Part shown: positions 7,370 through 14,440 of the stretch, one piece after another
Numbering within the stretch: position 1 is the first letter of the stretch
How the letters are laid out: every line of letters starts with the position of its first letter
Origin: JAOAFZ01 sp964407325
GTDB lineage: Bacteria; Patescibacteriota; Microgenomatia; UBA1406; GWC2-37-13
Length of the DNA: 14,440 nucleotides
Reading direction: 5' to 3'
Assembly (NCBI GenBank): GCA_964407325.1
Contig: CAYOVA010000032.1
Location: 1 to 14,440 of the forward strand
Translations under genes and position numbers: made by a program
The notes under the pieces: generated by a model
The model's input: only the letters and a program-made list of their open reading frames with translations
Told to the model about the DNA's origin: nothing
Database searches by the model: none

Positions 7370-8164
7370 TTATAATCTTAATATAATGATTGCGATTATC
7401 AAACCTGAGGCAATAGTCGCAACCGTGATAACCACATTGATAATAATCCCCAGCTGAATCATACGACTTGCCAACGGATTTCTTCCGAGGGCATCGACAC
7501 CTTTTGCCGCAACACGCCCAAAGAAGTAGAACCCCAGCAGGATCGAACCGATTACAACAAGGCCGGCCGTGAAATATTTAAAGAAAACAGGAGGTTGTTC
7601 ATTTGCGGCAGTAAAGAGTGACAATTTAAACACGTCAAAGATACTTTGGTTTATCTGATCGAGAGAAAAAAAGTGAACTTCTACCTTGATATTAATTTTT
7701 CCTATTTCATTTGGATCATCGGAGTTAAATGGTTCCATGGCAGTTCCTACAACCATACCAGGTGATGTCGCTTTCATACCTATGCCTTTTACCCCTGACG
7801 TGGTGATTGGATCGCCTTCGGCAATAGGCCCGTTAGCGGTAGATACTTGTAACAGCGCATTTCCTGTCGTTACCACTTGCTGCTGTTGAGCGTAATCTTC
7901 GGTATCAATAAAGGTTATAGCAGGAAGTTCCGCAACGACTCCGTAAATATTTTCATCGTATTCCTTCGTGGGAAGGTAAAATCCGTCTTTCGACGTTCCA
8001 ACAATCAGCGCAGGTGCAACATCTTCGTCAGGTATTTCTACAATTTGAGCTACTCCGTAGGATACTGTTTCAGGTAGAATTTGAGCAAAAACAGAAAAAG
8101 GCGCAATAAGGAGAGCTACAATAAATAGAATACAAAAGACCTTCCGGTATGCAAACCTGACCAT
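7370..8164 (-). CDS. atpE: Atypical c-subunit-like protein: signal peptide, exported domain, hairpin without the ion-binding carboxylate
   Basis: The protein is 264 aa, against about 70-90 for a normal c subunit, and occupies the atpE slot. Residues 1-27 look like a cleavable signal peptide (after FSVFA). Residues 28-165 form a beta-rich exported domain; NIYGVVAELPAIT (72-84), NALLQVSTANGPIAEGDPIT (102-121) and KGIGMKATSPGMVVGTAMEP (126-145) recall a domain near the C-terminus of tail-fibre-like proteins (from memory, not searched). Two transmembrane helices follow (about 197-217 and 236-262), joined by KGVDALGRNP (221-230), the c-subunit cytoplasmic loop that contacts gamma/epsilon. A normal c has Asp or Glu about 18 residues after the loop Pro; here that place is Val248, and neither helix contains any acidic residue. 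Topology is self-consistent: domain outside, loop inside. I infer a rotor-ring-like protein that cannot carry protons or sodium by the usual mechanism. Confidence 0.8.
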   Translation of the reverse strand: MVRFAYRKVFCILFIVALLIAPFSVFAQILPETVSYGVAQIVEIPDEDVAPALIVGTSKDGFYLPTKEYDENIYGVVAELPAITFIDTEDYAQQQQVVTTGNALLQVSTANGPIAEGDPITTSGVKGIGMKATSPGMVVGTAMEPFNSDDPNEIGKINIKVEVHFFSLDQINQSIFDVFKLSLFTAANEQPPVFFKYFTAGLVVIGSILLGFYFFGRVAAKGVDALGRNPLASRMIQLGIIINVVITVATIASGLIIAIIILRL

Positions 8165-8170
8165 AATTCA

Positions 8171-8199
8171 AGTCTAAAGATTATTGGAGTAAAATGCAA
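8171..8199 (-). promoter_or_regulatory. Likely promoter of the ATPase operon, leaderless spacing
   Basis: On the minus strand TTGCAT (8199-8194) is followed by a 17-base spacer and TAGACT (8176-8171), a moderate match to the -35/-10 pattern at the ideal spacing. Six bases separate TAGACT from the ATG at 8164, the same distance as at the PEGA gene. The transcript would start at or next to the start codon. No Shine-Dalgarno sequence lies before this ATG, which fits a leaderless message. Confidence 0.4.
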
Positions 8200-8391
8200 G
8201 AAAGAATGGACTTCAATATATATTACATTTACTGTTTTCGTTTTTTTGGTAACCGTAAATGATTTTGGTTACAAACTGATGACACTTTTTTTTATTTTTT
8301 AACATTTGCAGAAGAGTAAAAAATAAGGAACAAAAAGGCCTGCGGTAAAAACACATTTGAGGCTCTATAAATATACTAAACTGCCATCTGA

Positions 8392-8401
8392 TTGTTAACA
8401 A
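8392..8401. repeat. 10-base perfect palindrome in the divergent region
   Basis: TTGTTAACAA is its own reverse complement. It lies about 230 bases from the operon start and 450 from the fibre gene start. Such palindromes can be operators, but one in AT-rich sequence may be chance. Confidence 0.25.
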
Positions 8402-8853
8402 ATGTACTCCATTTGAGTTCCGAACATCGTGGTAAATATACATACTGAATACATATAAGATGAGGTGTCTGTTTTATTCTTTACTTTATAAACGGTTAAA
8501 GAAATGTACTTTCTTAATCCTCCTTTTTGTACAAGTAATTTAAACATATATTAGACTGTTTTATCAATCTTTTCTTCTTCTATACCCGAGTTTTAATAGA
8601 AAAATGCCTAGGCTTAGTTTTACTTACTTATACCAGAGCATACTTATTATGATTTCTTTCTCTTTTTTAAATTCAAAATAGCTCAACATAATCTAGAGTT
8701 AGGGCTTGCCAATTAAAAAGAACCTAATGTAAGAGTTTTACTGAAGTTTTTTCTGACCTGAAAAGTTCATTTTTCTCCCTAAATTTGAGCGTAAATACGT
8801 GAGGTAATATTAAATTAATATTTTATGCATTCCAGTTTTGTGATCTTAAATAG

Positions 8854-11800
8854 ATGAAATTTCCCCTCAAATTTACTAGTGGAAAAAGGGATAAACACCC
8901 TTCATTGGAGTCTGTGGACTCAATGAAGCAGTATCTCGCAAATCGCCTCACCGTATTCCTTTTTATTATCGTTTTCCTCCTCAGTTGTACGCTGTTTATT
9001 CCTCTTGCAACGGTATTTGCAGCACAGTTTAGCTTTTTTACCTCAAAGCTTGCTCAAAATGTCCCCGTCCCAGGAATAGCTCCAACTAACAGACCCGAGG
9101 ATGCGGGTCAAGTTTTGGCAGAATACGATCCGAATAATCCTGTTTATCGCATTTCTCCGCGTATTAACTTTAATATCCCCACCAACTTTGACAAAGATGT
9201 CTATATTCAGGGTTCGCTTCTTGTTCAAGGACGAGCTGTTATCCCAGATGGAATTGAAGCACCGAATGTCATCTATAACGTAATTGCAGGTCAAGGAGTA
9301 GAAATTACGGGAGACCAGGAGCTTACATTGGTTAACGCCGGTGTACTTTCCATACAGGGACAAACAGGAGACATAACATTTGAAGAAGGGAACGGAATCC
9401 AAGTTGACGGAACGACGATTACTAACACCGGCGTAACTTCTCTGCAAGGGCAAACAGGTGCAGTTACTTTGACAGCAGGAAGTGGAATCAGCATAAGTGG
9501 CACAACCATTTCTTCGACGGTTTCAGCAGCTTCCACACCAAGTTTTGTAGACATTGAAGTTGCAGGTCAGGATACTCTTACAGCTAGCGGGCAGGACAGC
9601 CTTACCATCGCCGCTGGTAGTGGGATTTCTCTTACCACGGATGATGCAACCCAAACGTTGACAATCACAGCAGCCGTAAGTAGTGATGCCGGATTTACGG
9701 ATGACGGTGGCATAGTTCGCCTTACCACAGTTACTGACTCGGTTGGAATTGGAACCGCTTCTCCTTCTACAAAATTGCATGTCGTAGGAAGTACCAGGCT
9801 AGAAGGCGACGTAACAGTTACCGGTAATCTCACGTTTAGCAATTTAACTGACGGTGTCGTGAGAAGCACTAGCGGTGTACTCTCTACAGGAGATGTCGTG
9901 CTTGGTACGGAAACGAGTGGGAATTACGTTAGTAGTCTCTCTGCCGGAAACGGTATTGCAGTTTCAGGGGTGGCGGGTGAAGGATGGACACCTACTGCTG
10001 CTCTGGGAAACCTATCAGCAGACTGGACTCAGAATGGCGACTTTGATATCGTACTCAACAGCTCAAGCTCAGAGCTGAGAATACTGGAATCTGGTGCTTC
10101 TCCACAATATTACGTAACCGTAGATGTCGCAGATCTTAATTCTGACAAACTCTACACATTCCCGAATATAAGCGCTTCGTCGGCAACTGTATGTTTAAGT
10201 ACTGGAAACTGCGCAGGCTCAGGTGCAGGTATTGGGGGCTCTGGAACAACGAATAGAGTTGCTAAGTGGTTTGGCGCATTTGAGGTTGGAGATGGATCAA
10301 TCGATGATTTATACACCGGTTTGGCAATGACTATCAGCGCGAGCGGAAACGTAGGAATCGGAACGAGCAGTCCTGACTATGATCTTACAGTTGCTGGAGA
10401 TGTAAAAGTCGGTGATGGCAGTACATTGATGCTCGGACAAGCTGCTGCTGATCCAAATCCGGCATCTGTTCCAGATGGTGCGCTATACTACAATTCTTCA
10501 AGCCAGAGATTCCGCTGTAAAGAAGCAGGTAGCTGGAAATTCTGCGATACGAGCGTTTCGGGTGGGTCAATCTCTGGATCCGGCACTACCAATGGAGTCA
10601 CTTACTTTGATAGTACCAGCACAATTACTTCAGCAACCGGATTTGTATTTGACCCGGGAACCACACGCTTGGGTATCGGTACCAGCTCACCGGCAACCAC
10701 ACTTGATATTGGAGGCACCGCCCGCATTCAAAATCAGGGAGAATTCAGATTTGCTGACGCAGATTCCAGCAATTATGTTGCAGTTCGTGCACCTTCCGTA
10801 ATCGGCACAAACTTTACCCTTACTCTCCCAACAACTGCCGGAAATGCAAATGAAATGTTAACTACCGATGGAAGCGGAAATTTATCATGGACTGCTGCTG
10901 GAGATATTACGGCCGTGGGAGATGTGTCTAGCGGTGCAGCCTTTGATGGTACACAGGGAAATGTACTCCAGTTTGAAGGAAGTACTGCAGATGGCAATGA
11001 AATCTCATTAACTGCCACCGACCCTGATGCGGATAGAACGATTACACTCCCCAATCTCACCGGGACTGTCGCTCTGCTTGAAGGTACACAGACGTTCTCA
11101 GGTGCCAAGACATTCAGCGGCGGCTTAACGGCAAGCGGTGCATTTACTGCTTCAAGCACTATTACCTTAACTGGTGAAATCCAGGGAGCTTCACCCTTGA
11201 TTCTCGAAGGAAGCACTGCCGACGGAAATGAAACAACAATCGCTGTTACCGATCCTTCCGCCGATCGAACAATCACCATTCCAAATGCATCAGGAACCGT
11301 TGCCGTATCCGCCTCCGGACCAATTGCCCTTTCAGCTGCAGGAGATATTTCCTGTACAACCTGTCTTACTACAACTTCGAACTTGTTTACGCTTGCCGGA
11401 ACTTCTGGTTCTAACCAGACTATTTCTACCGGAGACACAGTTACCATTGCAGCGGGAACCGGAATAAGCACCACAGGAGGAGCCACTGATACAGTCACTA
11501 TCACCAACACAGGCGTTACTTCTCTTGCAGGTACAACAAATCAGGTTTCCGTTTCAGCCTCAACAGGTTCCGTCACACTAAGCTTGCCACAGAATATCAA
11601 CACAGATGCAAACGTAAACTTCAATACCTTGACTCTTGATGCACAGGCTGGATTAACGCTCAATCCATTCGGAACTTCTGCCGGAAATACTTCGGAAATC
11701 AGATTGAGTGAACTGGTAGCAAATGGTTCCAGTTATACAGGGTTTAAGGCTCCTGATTCACTCGCAAGTAGTCTTATATATACTTTACCGGACGTTGATG

Positions 11801-14440
11801 GATCGGATAATTATGTGCTTACCACCAACGGGAGTGGCGTACTGGCCTGGGAATCGGTAACCGGTGCCGGTGGTGGATCTATTACGGCCGTAGGAGATGT
11901 AAGCAGTGGGGCAGCGTTTAATGGTACACAGGGAAATGTTCTCCAGTTTGAAGGCACAACTGCAGATACTAACGAAATTTCATTAACTGTTGCCGATCCC
12001 GATGCAGATAGAACAATTACCCTCCCCAACCTTACTGGTACAGTGGCTTTGCTTGAAGGCACGCAGACGTTCTCCGGTGCAAAAACATTCAGCGGTGGAC
12101 TTACTGCAAGCGGTGCATTTACAGCCTCTTCAAATATCACCTTAAGTGGTGAAATCCAGGGAGCTTCACCGTTAATTCTAGAAGGATCCACCAGCGATAC
12201 GAATGAACTGACACTTGCTGTAACAGATCCTTCCGCCGACCGCACTATTACATTCCCGAATGCAAGCGGAACAGTAGCAGTCTCAGCTTCGGGACCAATT
12301 GCATTGTCAGCTGCGGGAGATATTTCCTGTACCACCTGTGTAACCACAAGCACCACCTTATTTACCCTTGCCGGAACTTCAGGATCAAACCAAACCATCG
12401 TATCAGGAGATACCGTTACCATCGCGGCAGGAACTGGCATTTCAACTTCAGGCGGAGCAACGGATACCGTTACCATTACCAACACCGGTGTTACCCAGCT
12501 TACCGGAACTGCAAATCAGGTTTCAGTGTCTGCTTCAACAGGTTCAGTTACACTGAGTCTGCCACAAAACATCCATACCGATGCGAACGTGAACTTTAAC
12601 ACTCTTACTCTTGATGCGCAGGCAGGATTAACTTTGAATCCGTATGGTACCTCAGCCGGAAATACTTCGGAAATCAGGTTGAGTGAACTGGTAGCAAATG
12701 GTTCCAGCTACACAGGCTTTAAAGCTCCCGATTCTCTTGCCGGAAACGTAATCTATACTCTCCCCGATGCCGATGGTTCAGATAACTACGTCCTTACCAC
12801 AAACGGAAGCGGAGTACTGGCCTGGGAATCAGTAAGCGGTATTGGTGCAGGCGGAGATATTACTGCTGTAGGAGATGTAAGCAGCGGTGCAGCTTTTGAT
12901 GGAACACAAGGAAACGTTCTTCAGTTCGAGGGTAGTACTGCAGATGGGAATGAAATCTCATTAACGGCAGCTGATCCAGATGCCGATCGGACTATTACGC
13001 TCCCCAACCTCACTGGTACAGTTGCTTTGCTTGAAGGAACACAAACATTCTCAGGAGCAAAGACATTTAGTGGTGGACTTACCGCTAGCGGTGCGTTTAC
13101 TGCAAGTTCCAACATCACCTTAACTGGAGAAATCCAGGGTGCTTCGGCATTTATACTTGAAGGTTCGACCGGAGATACAAACGAACTTACTTTGGCACTT
13201 ACAGACCCAAGCGCTGATAGAACAATTACTTTCCCCAATGCTTCCGGAACTGTGGCCGTTTCTGCTTCAGGACCTATCGCACTTTCAGCAGCCGGCGATA
13301 TTTCCTGTACAACCTGTCTTACAACCAGTACAACTCTCTTTACGCTTGCAGGTACTTCTGGATCGAATCAGACTATCGTCGCTGGAGATACTGTTACTAT
13401 TGCAGCAGGCACAGGAATTAGCACAACAGGTGGTGCAACGGATACCGTTACCATCACCAATACCGGTGTCACCCAGCTTACCGGAACTGCAAATCAGGTT
13501 TCAGTGTCTGCTTCAACAGGTTCAGTTACACTGAGTCTGCCACAAAACATCCATACCGATGCGAACGTAAACTTTAACACCCTTACCCTTGATGCACAGG
13601 CAGGGTTAATATTGAATCCGTATGGAACATCGACCGGAAACACCGCTGAAATCCGCTTTAGCGAACTCGTTGCCAATGGATCCAACTACACTGGATTTAA
13701 AGCTCCCGATTCTCTTGCCGGAAACGTAATCTATACATTACCCGAAACTGACGGCTCACCTAACTATATCCTTACTACCAGCGGATCGGGTGTATTAAGC
13801 TGGTCCGACTCTTCTTCTCTTGCTGCCGGTGATATTACGGCCGTGGGAGATGTGTCAAGTGGAGCAGCATTTGATGGAACACAAGGAAATGTGCTCCAAT
13901 TTGAAGGAAGCACCGCAGACGGAAATGAAATATCATTAACAGCCGCGGATGCAGATGCCGACAGAACAATTACCTTACCGAACTTAACGGGTACTGTTGC
14001 CCTGCTTGAAGGAACACAGACATTCTCAGGTGCAAAAACATTTAGTGGTGGCTTAACTGCAAGTGGCGCGTTTACTGCAAGCTCAACAATTACATTAAGT
14101 GGTGAAATACAGGGAGCTTCCCCGTTGATTCTTGAAGGATCGTCAGCTGATAATAATGAACTTACTCTTGCTGTAACCGACCCTTCAGCTGATCGTACAA
14201 TCACCTTCCCCAATGCTTCCGGAACTGTGGCCGTTTCAGCTTCGGGACCGATTGCATTGTCAGCTGCAGGAGACATTTCCTGTACCACCTGTCTTACTAC
14301 ATCATCGAACTTGTTTACCCTGGCAGGCTCATCAGGGTCGAGCCAGACAATTGCTGTTGGGGATACTGTTACGATTGCCGCCGGTACCGGTATCTCAACT
14401 TCAGGTGGAGCCACTGACACAGTCACCATCACCAACACCG
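8854..14440 (+). CDS. Giant tail-fibre-like repetitive surface protein (3' end outside the window)
   Basis: One frame stays open from the ATG at 8854 to the window edge, giving at least 1862 residues with no stop. A second in-frame ATG at 8923 (Met24) begins MKQYLANRL and leads straight into the hydrophobic segment; it has GGAG upstream and may be the true start. The hydrophobic signal (about 31-57) ends in ATVFAAQ, suggesting Sec export. Residues 58-682 hold varied fibre-like blocks, including three copies of the phage/S74 fibre motif: VGIGTASP (297), VGIGTSSP (500) and LGIGTSSP (606). From residue 683 about 325-residue tandem units begin, each rich in Thr, Ser, Gly and beta-forming residues with phrases such as DRTITLPNLTGTVAL. 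I infer a long surface fibre or adhesin. A C-terminal chaperone (S74), sorting or anchoring domain may lie beyond the window. Confidence 0.85.
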   Translation, partial: MKFPLKFTSGKRDKHPSLESVDSMKQYLANRLTVFLFIIVFLLSCTLFIPLATVFAAQFSFFTSKLAQNVPVPGIAPTNRPEDAGQVLAEYDPNNPVYRISPRINFNIPTNFDKDVYIQGSLLVQGRAVIPDGIEAPNVIYNVIAGQGVEITGDQELTLVNAGVLSIQGQTGDITFEEGNGIQVDGTTITNTGVTSLQGQTGAVTLTAGSGISISGTTISSTVSAASTPSFVDIEVAGQDTLTASGQDSLTIAAGSGISLTTDDATQTLTITAAVSSDAGFTDDGGIVRLTTVTDSVGIGTASPSTKLHVVGSTRLEGDVTVTGNLTFSNLTDGVVRSTSGVLSTGDVVLGTETSGNYVSSLSAGNGIAVSGVAGEGWTPTAALGNLSADWTQNGDFDIVLNSSSSELRILESGASPQYYVTVDVADLNSDKLYTFPNISASSATVCLSTGNCAGSGAGIGGSGTTNRVAKWFGAFEVGDGSIDDLYTGLAMTISASGNVGIGTSSPDYDLTVAGDVKVGDGSTLMLGQAAADPNPASVPDGALYYNSSSQRFRCKEAGSWKFCDTSVSGGSISGSGTTNGVTYFDSTSTITSATGFVFDPGTTRLGIGTSSPATTLDIGGTARIQNQGEFRFADADSSNYVAVRAPSVIGTNFTLTLPTTAGNANEMLTTDGSGNLSWTAAGDITAVGDVSSGAAFDGTQGNVLQFEGSTADGNEISLTATDPDADRTITLPNLTGTVALLEGTQTFSGAKTFSGGLTASGAFTASSTITLTGEIQGASPLILEGSTADGNETTIAVTDPSADRTITIPNASGTVAVSASGPIALSAAGDISCTTCLTTTSNLFTLAGTSGSNQTISTGDTVTIAAGTGISTTGGATDTVTITNTGVTSLAGTTNQVSVSASTGSVTLSLPQNINTDANVNFNTLTLDAQAGLTLNPFGTSAGNTSEIRLSELVANGSSYTGFKAPDSLASSLIYTLPDVDGSDNYVLTTNGSGVLAWESVTGAGGGSITAVGDVSSGAAFNGTQGNVLQFEGTTADTNEISLTVADPDADRTITLPNLTGTVALLEGTQTFSGAKTFSGGLTASGAFTASSNITLSGEIQGASPLILEGSTSDTNELTLAVTDPSADRTITFPNASGTVAVSASGPIALSAAGDISCTTCVTTSTTLFTLAGTSGSNQTIVSGDTVTIAAGTGISTSGGATDTVTITNTGVTQLTGTANQVSVSASTGSVTLSLPQNIHTDANVNFNTLTLDAQAGLTLNPYGTSAGNTSEIRLSELVANGSSYTGFKAPDSLAGNVIYTLPDADGSDNYVLTTNGSGVLAWESVSGIGAGGDITAVGDVSSGAAFDGTQGNVLQFEGSTADGNEISLTAADPDADRTITLPNLTGTVALLEGTQTFSGAKTFSGGLTASGAFTASSNITLTGEIQGASAFILEGSTGDTNELTLALTDPSADRTITFPNASGTVAVSASGPIALSAAGDISCTTCLTTSTTLFTLAGTSGSNQTIVAGDTVTIAAGTGISTTGGATDTVTITNTGVTQLTGTANQVSVSASTGSVTLSLPQNIHTDANVNFNTLTLDAQAGLILNPYGTSTGNTAEIRFSELVANGSNYTGFKAPDSLAGNVIYTLPETDGSPNYILTTSGSGVLSWSDSSSLAAGDITAVGDVSSGAAFDGTQGNVLQFEGSTADGNEISLTAADADADRTITLPNLTGTVALLEGTQTFSGAKTFSGGLTASGAFTASSTITLSGEIQGASPLILEGSSADNNELTLAVTDPSADRTITFPNASGTVAVSASGPIALSAAGDISCTTCLTTSSNLFTLAGSSGSSQTIAVGDTVTIAAGTGISTSGGATDTVTITNT
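8901..8927 (+). promoter_or_regulatory. Hairpin pairing a Shine-Dalgarno-like GGAG with the second ATG of the fibre gene
   Basis: TTCATTGGAGTC (8901-8912) and GACTCAATGAA (8917-8927) form an 11-pair stem with one bulged G and a TGTG loop. The left arm contains GGAG (8907-8910). The right arm contains the in-frame ATG at 8923. In RNA the stem would hide both. No T-run follows, so it is not an intrinsic terminator. Control of translation is an inference. Confidence 0.45.
10900..11874 (+). repeat. Fibre-gene tandem unit 1 (975 bases, 325 codons)
   Basis: The unit starts at the GDITAVGDVSSGAAFDGTQ block (residue 683). It contains LPNLTGTVALLEGTQTFSG, then a related LEGSTADGNE block 77 residues after FEGSTADGNE, a single SCTTC pair at 11353-11364, and ends in LTTNGSGVLAWESV. 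It is the most divergent of the complete units (for example QNINTDANVN where units 2 and 3 have QNIHTDANVN). Confidence 0.92.
11875..12852 (+). repeat. Fibre-gene tandem unit 2 (978 bases, 326 codons)
   Basis: The same module order as unit 1, with one extra codon near the junction. The SCTTC pair lies at 12328-12339. Bases 12655-12707 match unit 1 bases 11680-11732 with a single mismatch. Bases 12493-12590 are identical to unit 3. The unit is therefore a mosaic in its similarity to its neighbours. Confidence 0.92.
12853..13827 (+). repeat. Fibre-gene tandem unit 3 (975 bases, 325 codons)
   Basis: The same module order. The SCTTC pair lies at 13306-13317. The last part departs from units 1 and 2, ending in LTTSGSGVLSWSDSSSLAA instead of the WESV form. 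It shares 98 and 41 identical bases with unit 2 in two tracts. Confidence 0.92.
13828..14440 (+). repeat. Fibre-gene tandem unit 4, truncated by the window edge
   Basis: The first 204 codons of a further unit are present, beginning GDITAVGDVSSGAAFDGTQ and including its SCTTC pair at 14281-14292. The sequence is still in the conserved GGATDTVTITNT block at the edge, so the array goes on. The number of further units is unknown. Confidence 0.92.

Larger units (their letters stand above)
8165..8853. other. AT-rich divergent intergenic region without a convincing gene
   Basis: This 689-base stretch separates the ATPase operon from the giant fibre gene. It is markedly AT-rich and broken by stops in all frames; the longest open stretch, minus strand 8213-8443, has no family resemblance or start signals. 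It does not contain atpB. Visible items are the operon promoter at 8171-8199, a perfect palindrome TTGTTAACAA at 8392-8401, an imperfect stem around 8249-8272, and the word AAATGTACT near 8401 and 8502. It presumably holds divergent promoters and possible operators. Confidence 0.7.

Noticed and set aside
8194..8262. 22-codon plus-strand open frame with GGAG upstream
   Set aside because: The spacing to its ATG is short, it overlaps the likely operon promoter, and it is small enough to be chance.
8241..8290. Stem at 8249-8272 with nearby T-runs as a terminator
   Set aside because: The T-run does not directly follow the stem on either strand, and no gene ends here.
8213..8443. 76-codon minus-strand open frame in the intergenic region
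   Set aside because: Low-complexity AT-rich product without recognisable motif or start signals; it is not atpB, as it lacks the expected five or six membrane helices.
8944..9025. Possible lipobox (LLSC) in the fibre protein signal region
   Set aside because: The Cys is in the middle of the hydrophobic stretch, which continues through LFIPLATVFAA; an ordinary signal peptide is more likely.
10773..14438. Long minus-strand open frames (10773-11510, 11811-12485, 12921-13238, 13764-14438) within the repeat array
   Set aside because: They recur at the repeat period opposite the plus-strand frame and arise from its codon usage; their Val/Pro/Ser-rich products look like antisense shadows.
10900..14440. 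CRISPR-like array
   Set aside because: The repeats are 975 bases, coding and in frame, with no short direct repeats or unique spacers.
1..14440. Recoded UGA (Gly) genetic code
   Set aside because: TGA ends atpC and atpH at the expected places, and no coding region needs read-through.

Overview
The window most likely comes from a candidate-phyla-radiation (Patescibacteria) genome, perhaps Microgenomates. This rests on gene content and style: a compact F-type ATPase cluster with overlapping genes, a PEGA/TolB-like surface protein, a sortase, a very long tail-fibre-like surface protein, almost no Shine-Dalgarno sequences and a tRNA gene without encoded CCA. UGA is used as a stop (atpC, atpH), so the UGA=Gly code of Gracilibacteria/Absconditabacteria does not apply. 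The lineage is inference; there is no rRNA or other marker gene to confirm it.

Layout. (1) 45-1376, plus strand: a membrane-anchored PEGA-domain protein, probably leaderless, behind a TATAAT box. (2) 8164 down to 1400, minus strand: a c-like ATPase subunit, then atpF, atpH, atpA, atpG, atpD, atpC, then tRNA-Arg(CCU), then a sortase. The order is the classical B-E-F-H-A-G-D-C order without atpB. (3) 8165-8853: an AT-rich divergent intergenic region with no convincing gene. (4) 8854 to the window end, plus strand: one uninterrupted reading frame of at least 1862 codons, coding for an exported, Thr/Ser/Gly-rich fibre-like protein. From residue 683 it becomes a tandem array of about 325-residue units (three complete, a fourth cut by the window edge).

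How the parts may work together. The F1 part looks catalytically intact: beta has its P-loop, catalytic Glu and the Walker B Asp, and alpha has its P-loop and Arg finger. The membrane sector looks wrong for ion translocation. No subunit a is encoded here, and the gene in the c-subunit slot codes for a signal peptide, an exported domain of about 140 residues, and a c-like hairpin with the RNP loop but no Asp or Glu in either transmembrane helix. As I remember it, the exported domain resembles a domain found near the C-terminus of tail-fibre-like surface proteins, and a fibre-like protein is encoded divergently next door. My leading hypothesis is an F1-like ATPase whose rotor has lost the ion site and carries external domains, so that ATP hydrolysis may drive something at the cell surface rather than an ion gradient. 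The alternative is an ordinary synthase whose atpB and a second, canonical atpE lie elsewhere in the genome. Both can be tested from the complete genome.
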